Source of the DNA: Ameyamaea chiangmaiensis
Lineage (GTDB): Bacteria > Pseudomonadota > Alphaproteobacteria > Acetobacterales > Acetobacteraceae
Direction: 5' to 3'
Assembly (NCBI RefSeq): GCF_025995235.1
Contig: NZ_BAPT01000042.1
Span: 1 to 64,000, forward strand
DNA length: 64,000 nt
This document shows positions 7,612 to 17,346 of this stretch, in pieces (position 1 is the first letter of the stretch; every line of letters begins with the position of its first letter). A program made the translations under genes and the position numbers. Under the pieces are notes generated by a model, which had not been told where the DNA came from, ran no database searches, and saw only the letters and a program-made list of their open reading frames with translations.

Positions 7612-9239
7612 ACGAGGCGAGCCTTCTTGACCGCGGCGCCCACGAAGCCTGAAAACAGGGGATGGGGGGCGAAGGGCTTGGACAGGAGTTCAGGATGGTA
7701 CTGCACGCCCACGAACCACGGGTGATCAGGGTATTCGACCACCTCGGGCAGGATACCGTCCGGTGACATGCCCGAGAACTTCAGCCCGACGGCCTCCAGC
7801 TTCTCGCGATAGTGCAGGTTGACCTCATAGCGATGACGATGGCGCTCCCGCACCTCGGTCTTGCCGTAGATGTCCGCCACGCGTGAGCCTTCGGCCAGCT
7901 TGGCCGTGTAGGCGCCCAGACGCATCGTGCCACCGAGTTCACCGCCTTCACGGCGACGCAGCAGTTCATTGCCCCGCGCCCATTCAGTCATCAGGCCGAC
8001 CAGCGGCTGGTTCGTCGGGCCGAACTCCGTCGAGGAGGCATCGGGCAGTCCGGCCAGAGAGCGGGCGCACTCGATCACCGCCATCTGCATGCCGAAGCAG
8101 ATCCCGAGGAACGGGATGCCCCGCTCACGGGCAAAGCGGACGGCGTCGATCTTACCCTCCGATCCGCGCTCGCCAAAGCCGCCGGGGACCAGAACGCCAT
8201 GTGCGTTGGCGAGGCGTTCGAGGGCTTCGTCCGAACGCTCGAACACCTCGGACTCGACCCAGTCCAGTTTCACGCGCACCCGATTGGCGATGCCGCCATG
8301 CAGCAGGGCCTCGATCAGCGATTTGTAGCTGTCGAGCAACGCCGTGTATTTGCCGACCACCGCGATCCGCACCTCGCCCTCCGGATTGCGGATGGCATCC
8401 AGGATCGCATGCCACTTCGACAGATCCGGCTCGGCGTCGGCGGGCAGGCCGAAATAACGCAGGACCTCATTGTCCATGCCTTCGGCGTGGTAGGAAATCG
8501 GGCAGGCATAGATGCTATCGACATCCAGTGCTGCGATCACGGCTTCCGGACGGACGTTGCAGAAGTTGGCAATCTTCCGACGCTCGGTCTCGGGGATCGG
8601 ACGGTCGGAGCGGCAGAGCAGCATCTGCGGCTGGATGCCGACATTCTGCAGTTCCTTGACGGAATGCTGGGTCGGCTTGGTTTTCAACTCGCCCGCGGCC
8701 GGAATCCACGGCAGCAGGGTGAGATGGACACACATCGTCTGGTCCGCGCCGAGGTCGTTGCGCAACTGGCGAATGGCCTCAAGGAACGGCAGACTTTCGA
8801 TATCGCCGACCGTGCCGCCGATCTCGACCAGCACGAAATCGAGGTTCTCGGTCCCGGCGACCACCGCTTCCTTGATCGCGTCGGTGATGTGGGGAATGAC
8901 CTGAACGGTCGCACCCAGATAGTCGCCGCGGCGTTCGCGTGCGATGACGTCCGAATAGATCCGCCCGGTCGTCGTGTTGTCCGAACGCAGGGCATGCACG
9001 CCCGTGAACCGTTCGTAGTGGCCGAGGTCGAGGTCGGTTTCCGCCCCGTCGTCGGTCACGAACACCTCGCCGTGCTGATAGGGGCTCATGGTGCCCGGAT
9101 CGACGTTGAGATAGGGGTCCAGCTTACGCAGACGGACCTTATAGCCCCGGGCCTGCAGAAGGGCCGCGAGAGCTGCTGAGGCGATGCCTTTTCCAAGCGA
9201 GGAAACCACGCCGCCGGTGATGAATACAAACCGCGTCAT
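7608..9239 (-). CDS. pyrG: CTP synthase
   Basis: PyrG aminates UTP to CTP using glutamine and ATP. At 543 residues it has the normal length. The N-terminal synthase domain opens with FVFITGGVVSSLGKG (P-loop, residues 5-18) and includes LDPYLNVDPGTMSPYQHGEVFV. The C-terminal class I glutamine amidotransferase domain has the GICFGMQ nucleophile cysteine and the YHPELLS histidine-glutamate pair. It lies between secG and kdsA on the same strand and overlaps kdsA by four bases. The gap to secG holds the secG terminator, so pyrG-kdsA can be its own unit. Confidence 0.97.
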   Translation of the reverse strand: MTRFVFITGGVVSSLGKGIASAALAALLQARGYKVRLRKLDPYLNVDPGTMSPYQHGEVFVTDDGAETDLDLGHYERFTGVHALRSDNTTTGRIYSDVIARERRGDYLGATVQVIPHITDAIKEAVVAGTENLDFVLVEIGGTVGDIESLPFLEAIRQLRNDLGADQTMCVHLTLLPWIPAAGELKTKPTQHSVKELQNVGIQPQMLLCRSDRPIPETERRKIANFCNVRPEAVIAALDVDSIYACPISYHAEGMDNEVLRYFGLPADAEPDLSKWHAILDAIRNPEGEVRIAVVGKYTALLDSYKSLIEALLHGGIANRVRVKLDWVESEVFERSDEALERLANAHGVLVPGGFGERGSEGKIDAVRFARERGIPFLGICFGMQMAVIECARSLAGLPDASSTEFGPTNQPLVGLMTEWARGNELLRRREGGELGGTMRLGAYTAKLAEGSRVADIYGKTEVRERHRHRYEVNLHYREKLEAVGLKFSGMSPDGILPEVVEYPDHPWFVGVQYHPELLSKPFAPHPLFSGFVGAAVKKARLV

Positions 9240-9306
9240 GGAAGGCTTTCCTACACTGGTTCGCCGCCCGGGCGAAAGGGCGGCAGGAGAATAAAAGCGA
9301 TGAAAG

Positions 9307-9337
9307 AAAAATGGCGCCTTCCGGGGAGGGCGCCATT
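9307..9337 (-). terminator. Rho-independent terminator of secG
   Basis: A perfect nine-base stem (AATGGCGCC, 9310-9318, against GGCGCCATT, 9329-9337) is followed on the minus strand by a short T-run. It lies just after the secG stop and before pyrG. Read-through may still feed pyrG. Confidence 0.75.
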
Positions 9338-9344
9338 CCGACGA

Positions 9345-9689
9345 TCAGTGCGTTGTGTCCGGCGTCTGCGGGGTGGCCGGAGGTGCGGTCGCCGGAGCGG
9401 GCGGGGCTGGAGGGACTACCGCCGGAGGGGCCGCCAGAATGTCGTGCGCGCTCCCGCTGCCGGCACCACGGTTGATCACCGCCAGCGCCAGCGACAGCAC
9501 CATGAAGATGCCGGCCAGAACCGCCGTCGTGCGCGTCAGGAGATTCGCCGTTCCGCGACCGGACATGAACGCGCCCATGCCCTGGCTGCTGCCGATTCCC
9601 AGACCGCCGCCTTCGCTGCGCTGGATCAGCACGGTGCCGATCAGGGCGACTGTGACAAGAAGATGGATGATCAGCAGAAACGTGGTCAT
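9345..9689 (-). CDS. secG: Preprotein translocase subunit SecG
   Basis: SecG is the small membrane subunit of the SecYEG channel. The 114-residue protein has two transmembrane helices (about residues 3-22 and 54-73), with the family loop QRSEGGGLGIGSSQGMGAFM between them and a TANLLTRTTA segment before helix two. The C-terminal tail is long and Pro/Ala-rich, common in alphaproteobacterial SecG. tpiA lies 48 bases upstream on the same strand, the standard tpiA-secG pairing. Confidence 0.93.
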   Translation of the reverse strand: MTTFLLIIHLLVTVALIGTVLIQRSEGGGLGIGSSQGMGAFMSGRGTANLLTRTTAVLAGIFMVLSLALAVINRGAGSGSAHDILAAPPAVVPPAPPAPATAPPATPQTPDTTH

Positions 9690-9737
9690 TCTCGGGTTCC
9701 GGACAGGGTCGGGCAGACAGTGGGTCGAGCGGCGGCG

Positions 9738-10481
9738 TCAGTCGCCGGCGGAGGCGCGGACGATATCAAGGAAGGACTCGGGCTTCAACGACGCGCCACC
9801 CACCAATGCGCCGCCCACCTCCGCCACACGCAGGATCGCCGACGCGTCGCGCGGTGTGACGGAGCCTCCATACAGGATTTGCATCGTCTTGCCACCCTCG
9901 CCGAACTGGCGAGCCAGCTCGGCACGGATAAACGCCATCATGTCGGCGATATCGTCGATCGAGGCGCTCTGACCGGTGCCTATGGCCCAGACGGGCTCAT
10001 AGGCGACGATACCGGCGAAGTCCTGCGGCAGGGATCCTTCGATCTGATAGCCGATCACGTCGCGCGCCTGTCCTGCGGCGCGCTGGTCCTGGGTTTCGCC
10101 GACGCACACCACCGGGACCAGACCTGCGGACGCGGCGGCGACCGCTTTCTGCCGCACCATTTCATCGAGTTCCTGATGTCCGGCCCGGCGCTCCGAATGC
10201 CCCAGAATGACGTAGCGCACGCCGATATCGGCCAGCATCGGTGCGGAGATGTCGCCCGTGAATGCCCCCCGGCCTTCGTGATGGCAATCCTGCGCGCCCA
10301 GTGCGACCGCCGATCCGGAGAGCTCCGCCGCGACCGTAGACAAATGAACGAAGGAGGGACAGACGACGACCCGCGGACCGGTGTCGGACGACACGCCGTC
10401 CGCCACCGCTCTGGCCAGCGTGCGGGCGTCGGCCACAAGGCCGTTCATTTTCCAGTTGCCGATTATCACCTGGCTGGTCAT
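9738..10481 (-). CDS. tpiA: Triosephosphate isomerase
   Basis: TpiA interconverts dihydroxyacetone phosphate and glyceraldehyde-3-phosphate. The 247-residue protein has the full catalytic set: Lys11 in GNWKMN, His95 in GHSERR, Glu162 in AYEPVWAIGTG and the phosphate-binding YGGSV near residue 205. It starts back to back with ppiD, with 172 bases between the two start codons, which should hold both promoters. It leads the tpiA-secG-pyrG-kdsA-eno-ftsB run on the minus strand. Confidence 0.97.
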   Translation of the reverse strand: MTSQVIIGNWKMNGLVADARTLARAVADGVSSDTGPRVVVCPSFVHLSTVAAELSGSAVALGAQDCHHEGRGAFTGDISAPMLADIGVRYVILGHSERRAGHQELDEMVRQKAVAAASAGLVPVVCVGETQDQRAAGQARDVIGYQIEGSLPQDFAGIVAYEPVWAIGTGQSASIDDIADMMAFIRAELARQFGEGGKTMQILYGGSVTPRDASAILRVAEVGGALVGGASLKPESFLDIVRASAGD

Positions 10482-10653
10482 GGCGTGTCGTCCGTCTCCC
10501 GTGGCCTGGCACGCCGTGGCGCCGGGCCTTGTTCTAGGTTACGCCACCGTATTCCATTCGGCGCCCCATGCGCAAAGTCAGGCCACGCGGACGGTAGCCC
10601 GCGCGGCCGTTTGCCTGTATGTATCCGCCCGTTTCCACCGTCGGGCCTGGTTC

Positions 10654-12576
10654 ATGATTTCATTCCTGCGTCATATCTTCGTTGACTCCTGGCTCGGCCG
10701 GATCATTGCGTTGCTTATCTTCGTGGTGTTCGCGGCGCTGGGTATGAACGGCCTGTTCGATTCCGGCGCGTTCGGAGCGGGGGATGTGGTGGCCAGTGTC
10801 GCAGGCGAGAAAATCCACGCCGACGATCTGGCGCGCGGCGTGCAGTCCGGCCTGACCCAGACCGCGCGCCAGATGGGGGTTGCTGATGCATCGGCTCTGC
10901 CGCCCGCGACCCGCGACCAGATCGCGCGCGAGGCGCTTCAGCGTCTGTTGATGGAGCGCGAGATCGCCGTGGCCGCGCGTCGACACGGGCTGGTCGTGCC
11001 GGACAGCGCCGTGCGGGACGAGATTTTTGCGATGCCCTATTTCAAGGGCACGACCGGTCAGTTCGATCACGCTGTGCTGAACCAGAAGCTCGCGCAGATC
11101 GGTATGACGGAAAAGCAACTGGTCGAGATGGTCAGGGCAGAGATCGCGTCGCGCGGCCTGATGGAGGCCATCGGTGGATCGATTGCCGTGCCGGATATCA
11201 TGGTCCGCCGGATTTTCGATTTCGATGCCGAGTTGCGCAGCCTCGATGTCGCGCAGATCCGCTTCGCGTCCATGACACCCCCGGCAGCGCCCGACGAGGC
11301 CGTCCTGCGGCGGTTCTACGACAATCATCCGCAGGATTTCCGCACCCCCGAATACCGTCATATTCGTGCCGTGGTTCTGTCGGCCGATACGATCGCACGG
11401 TCGATGAATATCGCCGATGCGGATCTGCATCGTGTCTATGACCTGCAGTCAAACCGTTTTCATGTGCCCGAGCTTCGCTCGCTTCAGTTGGTGACAGCCC
11501 CGGATCAGGCCGCGGCTGACCGTGTGGCGGCACAGTGGAAGGCGGGGGCGGACTGGCAGGCGGTGCAGGCCGCCGCCAAGGGCAGCGCCGCCGTGGAGAT
11601 GCCCGACACCCGGGCCAGCGACCTGCCATCGGACGCCTTGTCCAAACTGGTGTTCGCAGCGCCCACCGATGCGGTGCAGGGGCCGGTCAAGGTGGACACG
11701 GGCTGGGTCGTCTTCCGCGTCAACGCGGTCAAGGCACCCCACGACACCAGCTTCGAGCACGCGCGCGCGGACATCCATGATGAAATCGCGCACGCACAGG
11801 CACCGGGCCTGGTCGGTCAGCGTCTGCCGCGCTTTCAGGATGCGGTCGCCGGAGGCGGCGATCTGGACAAGATTCCGACCGATATCGGCGCGGTCGCGGT
11901 GTCGGGCGCACTGGACGCGCAGGGTCTGACCCGCGAGGGCGAGCCCGCCCCGCTGCCCGGTGACAAGGCCGTGCACGATGCGATCATCAACCGTGCCTTC
12001 GTGCAGGGGAAGGGCGCCCACCCGAGTGTTGTCAGCGCGGGTCACGACACATGGTTCGCTCTGGTGGTCGACGACGTCACTCCGGCCGCCAAACGTCCCT
12101 TCGACGAGGTTCGGGACAAGGTTCTGGCCGCCTGGACCCAGGCGCAGGTCCGTCAGCAGGCCAACGAGCGTGCGACGTCGCTGTATGTCGCCGCGACGGA
12201 CAAGGGCGGCATCGCGTCGGTCCCCGATGCGGGTGCCGGACTGCTGCATGGCGTGAGCGTGACGCGCAACGGCGGTCCGGACGTGCCGGCGGCGCTGACG
12301 CACGTGGCGTTCGGCCTGAAGGTCGGGCAGAGCACGATGATCGAAGCCGACGACAGTTTCTATATCGCGACCGTGACCGGCATTACGCACCCGCCGGTCA
12401 GCAGCAATCAGACCGGCTACGATCGCGTGCGCGGCTCGCTCGACCAGTCGATCGGCGACGATCTCGGTATGTCGTATGTCGCGGACCTCGAGAAGACCCT
12501 GAAGCCCAAGACCAATATGGCCGTGTTCAACCAGGTTGTCGCGCGTTTCAGTGCCCAGCCCGGTGCCGGCGGCTGA
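10654..12576 (+). CDS. ppiD: PpiD/SurA-like membrane-anchored peptidyl-prolyl isomerase
   Basis: This 640-residue periplasmic folding factor is held in the inner membrane by one N-terminal helix (about residues 13-34). It is followed by a SurA/PpiD-type N-terminal chaperone domain and a parvulin-like region around residues 260-360 (PEYRHIRAVVLS through TGWVVFRV). PpiD assists newly exported proteins at SecYEG. I choose ATG 10654 because it places MISFLRHIFVDSWLGRII just before the membrane segment; the frame is open further upstream without homology. trpE starts 16 bases after the stop. The ppiD-trp coupling is common in alphaproteobacteria. Confidence 0.88.
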   Translation: MISFLRHIFVDSWLGRIIALLIFVVFAALGMNGLFDSGAFGAGDVVASVAGEKIHADDLARGVQSGLTQTARQMGVADASALPPATRDQIAREALQRLLMEREIAVAARRHGLVVPDSAVRDEIFAMPYFKGTTGQFDHAVLNQKLAQIGMTEKQLVEMVRAEIASRGLMEAIGGSIAVPDIMVRRIFDFDAELRSLDVAQIRFASMTPPAAPDEAVLRRFYDNHPQDFRTPEYRHIRAVVLSADTIARSMNIADADLHRVYDLQSNRFHVPELRSLQLVTAPDQAAADRVAAQWKAGADWQAVQAAAKGSAAVEMPDTRASDLPSDALSKLVFAAPTDAVQGPVKVDTGWVVFRVNAVKAPHDTSFEHARADIHDEIAHAQAPGLVGQRLPRFQDAVAGGGDLDKIPTDIGAVAVSGALDAQGLTREGEPAPLPGDKAVHDAIINRAFVQGKGAHPSVVSAGHDTWFALVVDDVTPAAKRPFDEVRDKVLAAWTQAQVRQQANERATSLYVAATDKGGIASVPDAGAGLLHGVSVTRNGGPDVPAALTHVAFGLKVGQSTMIEADDSFYIATVTGITHPPVSSNQTGYDRVRGSLDQSIGDDLGMSYVADLEKTLKPKTNMAVFNQVVARFSAQPGAGG

Positions 12577-12592
12577 CGGAGGCACCCGGAAC

Positions 12593-14137
12593 ATGAGCGA
12601 CACCAGGCTGCTGCCCCCGCCGCCCGACGATGACGTGCTGGTCGCGCGGCTGAACGCCGGGCAGTCTTCGCTCCTGTGGTCGATCGAGGTGGCCGATCTG
12701 CTGACGCCGGTCGCCGCGTTGAAGCGTCTGGTACGGCTGACGGACAATGGCCGTTACTCATTCCTGCTCGAAAGTGTCGAGGGCGGCACGTCGCGCGGGC
12801 GTTATTCGGTCATCGGACTGCTGCCCGATCTGGTCTGGCGCTGCCACGGGGGCGTCGCGGCGCTCAACCGAACGCCCGCCGATGACGCCGGATTCGAGTC
12901 GGTCACGGGCACACCGCTCGAGTCCCTGCGGGCCGTGATGGCGGACAGCCGGATCGATCTGCCCGAAGGTATGCCTCCCATGGCCGGGGGCCTGTTCGGC
13001 TATCTCGGCTACGACATGGTCCGGCAGATGGAGCATCTGCCCAATATGCCGCCGGACGATCTCGGCCTTCCCGAGGGGACGATGCTGCGTCCCGCGCTGT
13101 TCGCGATCTTCGATACCGTGCGGGACGAGTTGATCCTTGTCGCGTCCGTACGCCCCGGTGGCGCGCATACCGCCTGCGACACGGTCGCGGCCGCGCGCGC
13201 GCTGATCGAGCGTGCCCGATCGGTCCTGTCCGAGCCATTGGCCATCGCCGACATGTCGCCCAGCGGGGCGATCGAGATCGGGCCGCAGCGTTCGACGTTC
13301 ACGCCGGAGGCGTTCTGCGACGCCGTTCGCAGGATCCAGGACTACATCGCGGCGGGCGACGCGTTTCAGGTGGTGCCAAGCCAGCGATTCTCGGCCCGCT
13401 TCAGCCTGCCGCCGCTGGCCCTGTATCGTGCCTTGCGCCGGATCAATCCCGCGCCGTTCCTGTTCTATTTCGATTTCGGAGCGTTCAGCCTCGTGGGGTC
13501 ATCGCCCGAAATTCTGGTCCGGCTGCGCGAAGGCGTCATGACGGTCCGGCCCCTGGCGGGGACGCGGCCGCGCGGTGCCACGCAGGCGGAGGATCTGGCG
13601 CTGGAGCGTGAACTTCTTGCCGACCAGAAGGAACTGGCCGAGCATCTGATGCTGATTGACCTCGGTCGCAACGATGTCGGGCGTGTGGCCGAGATGGGGT
13701 CGGTGAAGGTCCGCGAAAAGTTCGTGATCGAGCGTTTCAGCCACGTCATGCATATTTCCTCCACCGTGGAGGGGCGGCTGCGCCCCGAGTTCGATGCGCT
13801 TGACGCCCTCGTCGCCGGGTTCCCCGCCGGCACGCTGACCGGTGCGCCCAAAATCCGCGCGATGGAAATCATTGACGAGATCGAGCCCACGCGGCGGGCT
13901 ACCTATGCCGGCTGTATCGGCTATTTCGGTCCGGACGGCGACATGGATACGTGCATCGGGTTGCGAATGGCCGTGGTGAAAGACGGCGAAATCCACGTTC
14001 AGGCCGGCTGTGGCGTCGTAGCGGACAGCGTGCCGGAGGCCGAGCATGCCGAAACCCAGCACAAGGCGCGGGCGCTGTTCAGGGCCGCGGAGGAAGCGGT
14101 GCGGTTCGCGGGCAGCAACAGGGCGCCGCTGGGATGA
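12593..14137 (+). CDS. trpE: Anthranilate synthase component I
   Basis: TrpE converts chorismate to anthranilate with ammonia supplied by TrpG. The 514-residue protein has the tryptophan feedback motif LLES (residues 58-61) followed by RGRYSVIG. The chorismate-binding core has GDAFQVVPSQRF, SSPEILVRL, PLAGTRPRG, LIDLGRNDVGRV, PAGTLTGAPK and AGCGVVADS. A GGAGG-like Shine-Dalgarno precedes ATG 12593. It lies directly behind ppiD with no leader peptide or attenuator in the 16-base gap, so attenuation-type control of the trp genes is not evident. trpG follows after 46 bases. Confidence 0.97.
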   Translation: MSDTRLLPPPPDDDVLVARLNAGQSSLLWSIEVADLLTPVAALKRLVRLTDNGRYSFLLESVEGGTSRGRYSVIGLLPDLVWRCHGGVAALNRTPADDAGFESVTGTPLESLRAVMADSRIDLPEGMPPMAGGLFGYLGYDMVRQMEHLPNMPPDDLGLPEGTMLRPALFAIFDTVRDELILVASVRPGGAHTACDTVAAARALIERARSVLSEPLAIADMSPSGAIEIGPQRSTFTPEAFCDAVRRIQDYIAAGDAFQVVPSQRFSARFSLPPLALYRALRRINPAPFLFYFDFGAFSLVGSSPEILVRLREGVMTVRPLAGTRPRGATQAEDLALERELLADQKELAEHLMLIDLGRNDVGRVAEMGSVKVREKFVIERFSHVMHISSTVEGRLRPEFDALDALVAGFPAGTLTGAPKIRAMEIIDEIEPTRRATYAGCIGYFGPDGDMDTCIGLRMAVVKDGEIHVQAGCGVVADSVPEAEHAETQHKARALFRAAEEAVRFAGSNRAPLG

Positions 14138-14183
14138 CGTCTGAGGATTTGACCCGCGCGGTCCGTAACGCCATCATGACGCC

Positions 14184-14789
14184 ATGATTCTGCTGATCGA
14201 CAACTACGACAGCTTTACCTTCAACCTCGTCCATTATCTCGGCGAGCTTGGAGCCGCCTGCGACGTGCGGCGGAACGATTCGCTGAGCGTGCAACAGGCC
14301 CTGGCGCTTGAGCCCGAGGCGATCGTCATTTCGCCCGGTCCCTGTACGCCGAGCGACGCGGGCATCTGCTGCGACCTGATCGAGGCAGCGGCCGGACGTA
14401 TCCCCCTGTTCGGCGTTTGTCTGGGCCATCAGGCGATCGGGCAGGTGTTCGGGGCCGAGGTGGTACGCGCGCCGACCCCGATGCATGGCAAGATCAGCCC
14501 CGTCTTCCATGAGGGCACCGATGTCTTTAGTGGCCTGCCCGATCCGTTCAACGCGACGCGTTATCACAGCCTGACGCTCGCGCCCGACAGTGTCCCGGAT
14601 AGCCTCGCCGTGACCGCCCATACGGCGGACGGGGTGATCATGGGCGTGCGGCACAGGACCATGCCTGTGTTCGGTGTCCAGTTTCATCCCGAAAGTATCG
14701 CGTCCGAGCATGGGCGCGAGATACTGGCGAATTTCCTCGGGCTTGCGCGGGGTGCCAACCGGACGCCCGCCATGGCCTCGTCGAGCTGA
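14184..14789 (+). CDS. trpG: Anthranilate synthase component II (glutamine amidotransferase)
   Basis: TrpG hydrolyses glutamine and passes ammonia to TrpE. The 201-residue protein starts MILLIDNYDSFTFNLVHYLG. The class I amidotransferase triad is complete: Cys79 in GVCLGHQ, and His168 and Glu170 in FGVQFHPES. The same protein may serve PabA in folate synthesis, since no separate pab gene is seen here. It sits between trpE and trpD on the same strand. Confidence 0.96.
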   Translation: MILLIDNYDSFTFNLVHYLGELGAACDVRRNDSLSVQQALALEPEAIVISPGPCTPSDAGICCDLIEAAAGRIPLFGVCLGHQAIGQVFGAEVVRAPTPMHGKISPVFHEGTDVFSGLPDPFNATRYHSLTLAPDSVPDSLAVTAHTADGVIMGVRHRTMPVFGVQFHPESIASEHGREILANFLGLARGANRTPAMASSS

Positions 14790-14798
14790 GCGCCCCGG

Positions 14799-15905
14799 GT
14801 GGCGGACGCCTCGATCGACCCCGAGTTTCGCGACGGCCTTGAGCGGCTGGCGCGGGGCGACGTGCTGGACGCCGCGAGTGCTGCGCGACTGTTCGGGCGC
14901 ATTATGGACGGCGACATATCCGACATCGGCATCGCGGCCTTTCTGATGGCGCTCCGCACCCGGGGGGAGACGTCCGCCGAACTGGCGGGTGCCGTCCGTG
15001 CGATGCGCGACCGGATGATCGGCCTGTCGGACGTCCCGGCCGACACGGTGGACGTCTGCGGCACCGGGGGAGACGGCCTCGGCACTCTGAACGTCTCGAC
15101 GGCCGTTGCCTTCGTGCTGGCGTCGATGGGGGTGCCGGTCGCCAAGCATGGCAATCGGTCACAGTCGTCGCGGTCGGGTGCCACCGACGTCGTCGCGGCG
15201 CTGGGCGTCGGCATGCCGGACGACCCGTTGGTGCTGTCGCGCCTGTTGCGCGACACCGGTCTGGTGTTTCTGGCGGCGCCCAACCATCATCCCGCCATGC
15301 GCCACGCGGCGCCCGTGCGACGTGGTCTAGGGATTCGCACCCTGTTCAACCTCGTCGGGCCGCTGTCCAATCCGGCGGCCGTCCGGCGCCAGTTGATCGG
15401 TGTCTACGATGTCGCGTGGCTGATGCCGGTCGTCGAGACCGCGCGCGATCTGGGCGCCACCTGCGTCTGGGCCGTGCACGGAGAGACGGCGCGCGGGGGT
15501 ACGGACGAGCTGACCCTGGCAGGCGATAATCATGTCGTCGGGCTCGATGACGGCCAGATACGGACCTTCACCGTGACGGCGGAAATGGCGGGCCTGCCGT
15601 CCGCACCCATCGAGGCCATCGTCGGCGGTGATCCGCGGCACAACGCACAGGCGCTCGAGGCGCTGCTGGGCGGCGCGACCGGGCCCTACCGCGACACCGT
15701 GGTGCTGAATGCCGCGGTGGCCCTGCATGTGGCCGGGCGAGGCGGCATTCTCGACGAGGGACGTATTGCGCCCGCCGCCCTGCGGGACAATGTGACACGG
15801 GTGGGCACAGCATTGGCGAGCGGCCAGGCACTGCAGGTTCTGCGGACGCTGCGCGAGGCGTCTTCGAGCCAGTTGCTCGCCGCCATGAACACAGGAACAG
15901 CATGA
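14799..15905 (+). CDS. trpD: Anthranilate phosphoribosyltransferase
   Basis: TrpD transfers phosphoribose from PRPP to anthranilate. With a GTG start nine bases after the trpG stop it has 368 residues. The PRPP loop VCGTGGDGLGTLNVST, the HGNRS segment, LFNLVGPLSNPA and the GGTDEL motif are present. No in-frame ATG fits the N-terminal domain better, which supports GTG. The C-terminal half carries about 20 extra residues compared with short forms. It overlaps trpC by four bases (ATGA). Confidence 0.95.
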   Translation: MADASIDPEFRDGLERLARGDVLDAASAARLFGRIMDGDISDIGIAAFLMALRTRGETSAELAGAVRAMRDRMIGLSDVPADTVDVCGTGGDGLGTLNVSTAVAFVLASMGVPVAKHGNRSQSSRSGATDVVAALGVGMPDDPLVLSRLLRDTGLVFLAAPNHHPAMRHAAPVRRGLGIRTLFNLVGPLSNPAAVRRQLIGVYDVAWLMPVVETARDLGATCVWAVHGETARGGTDELTLAGDNHVVGLDDGQIRTFTVTAEMAGLPSAPIEAIVGGDPRHNAQALEALLGGATGPYRDTVVLNAAVALHVAGRGGILDEGRIAPAALRDNVTRVGTALASGQALQVLRTLREASSSQLLAAMNTGTA

Positions 15906-16777
15906 CTGACACATCAGTGCCGCCCTCTGCGGTTCAGGCCGTAGCTCCGGAACTCGTCAAGCGGGAGTTGCGGACCGACATGCCCGACGTTCTGGCGCGT
16001 ATCGTCGCCAGAACGCGCGTGGACGTGACCCAGCGGGCGACGATCCTGCCGCTGAAGGACATCACGGCCAAGGCGCGCGAAGTGCACGAGCCCACTCGGG
16101 GATTCGGGCAGGCGCTGAAACAGAAGACGGCGGACCGGCAGGTCGGCCTGATCGCGGAGATCAAGAAGGCCTCGCCGTCGGCGGGTATCCTGCGGGCGCA
16201 TTACGATCCCGCGGCGATCGCGCAATCCTATCATCAGGCCGGTGCAGCGTGTCTCTCGGTACTGACGGAAGGGTCCTGTTTTCATGGCGACACGGCGGAC
16301 CTGAAGACCGCACGCGCGGCATGTCCGCTGCCGGTGCTGCGCAAGGACTTCATGCTCGACCCGTGGCAGGTTCACGAAAGCCGGATCATCGGCGCGGATG
16401 CGATCCTTCTGATCATGGCCATGCTGACGGACATGCAGGCGTCCGAACTGCTGGATATCGCCCGTGGTCTGGGGATGGACGTACTGGTCGAAGTTCATGA
16501 CGAGGCCGAACTGAACCGGGCACTCGCGCTCGACACGTCGCTGATCGGGATCAACAACCGCAACCTGCGCACCCTGCAGACGGACATCCAGACGACATTC
16601 GATCTCGCGCCGCTGGTGCCTCCGGACCGGATCGTCGTGTCCGAAAGCGGCATCCGCACGCATGAGGAAGTGATGCGGCTGAGCGAGATCGGGGCCAGCG
16701 GCATGCTGGTCGGCGAATCCCTGCTGCGTGAGGACGATCCGGGCGTTGCCGCGCGCCGCCTGCTGGGTTTTGCCTGA
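15902..16777 (+). CDS. trpC: Indole-3-glycerol-phosphate synthase
   Basis: TrpC closes the indole ring, making indole-3-glycerol phosphate from CdRP. The 291-residue TIM barrel has AEIKKASPSAG (catalytic Glu/Lys strand), VLRKDFMLD, EVHDEAEL, INNRNLRT and SESGI plus GMLVGESL at the phosphate site. The ATGA overlap with trpD supports ATG 15902, although MPDVLARIVARTR from residue 27 is where most TrpC proteins begin, so about 26 residues form an N-terminal extension. The stop shares one base with the moaC start. trpF, trpB and trpA are not in this window. Confidence 0.95.
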   Translation: MTDTSVPPSAVQAVAPELVKRELRTDMPDVLARIVARTRVDVTQRATILPLKDITAKAREVHEPTRGFGQALKQKTADRQVGLIAEIKKASPSAGILRAHYDPAAIAQSYHQAGAACLSVLTEGSCFHGDTADLKTARAACPLPVLRKDFMLDPWQVHESRIIGADAILLIMAMLTDMQASELLDIARGLGMDVLVEVHDEAELNRALALDTSLIGINNRNLRTLQTDIQTTFDLAPLVPPDRIVVSESGIRTHEEVMRLSEIGASGMLVGESLLREDDPGVAARRLLGFA

Positions 16778-17268
16778 TGGCAGAGGGCCTGACCCATATC
16801 GGGCCCGATGGCTCGGCGATCATGGTGGACGTGTCGGACAAGCCCGAGACGCGGCGTGACGCCGTGGCGGTCGGTGCGATCCGCATGCGCCCGGAGACGG
16901 TCGCGCGGATCGTGCAGGGCACGATGCCCAAGGGCGACGTTCTGGCCACGGCGCGCATAGCGGGGATTATGGCCGCCAAGCGCACGGCGGACCTCATCCC
17001 GTTGTGTCATCCCCTGTCCCTGTCGTCGGTGCAGATCGACCTGTCACCCGGCGAGGAGGGGATCGCCATCACCGCACGGGTGCGAACCACCGGCCGCACG
17101 GGTGTGGAAATGGAGGCACTGACCGCCGTTTCCGTTGCGGGTCTGACGCTGTACGACATGTGCAAGGCCGTGGATCGCGAGATGGTGATGGATGGTATCC
17201 GCCTCGCCCTCAAGACGGGAGGTCAGAGCGGAGACTATGGTGCCGGGCAATCGAAGGACGCGGGATGA
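16777..17268 (+). CDS. moaC: Cyclic pyranopterin monophosphate synthase
   Basis: MoaC forms cyclic pyranopterin monophosphate in molybdenum cofactor synthesis. The 163-residue protein has the family motifs AMVDVSDKPETRR-like near the N terminus, GIMAAKRTADLIPLCHPL and TGVEMEALTAVSVAGLTLYDMCKAVD, including the catalytic lysine and histidine regions. Its start overlaps the trpC stop by one base, so it is translated with the trp genes. In related genomes moaC is followed by moeA and lexA; here it is followed by the pdh operon. Confidence 0.95.
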   Translation: MAEGLTHIGPDGSAIMVDVSDKPETRRDAVAVGAIRMRPETVARIVQGTMPKGDVLATARIAGIMAAKRTADLIPLCHPLSLSSVQIDLSPGEEGIAITARVRTTGRTGVEMEALTAVSVAGLTLYDMCKAVDREMVMDGIRLALKTGGQSGDYGAGQSKDAG

Positions 17269-17321
17269 CAGGCTTGGGTCTACGTTCACTGACGTCCGTC
17301 CCACTCTAATCAGGTCAGAAA

Positions 17322-17346
17322 GCTCCGGCGCTAATCTTTCCGGAGC
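17322..17346. other. Short hairpin in front of pdhA
   Basis: GCTCCGG (17322-17328) and CCGGAGC (17340-17346) form a perfect seven-base stem around an 11-base loop, 22 bases before the pdhA start. No T-run follows on either side, so it is not a standard terminator. It could be an operator or an mRNA leader structure. The rest of the 99-base moaC-pdhA gap is otherwise unremarkable. Confidence 0.4.
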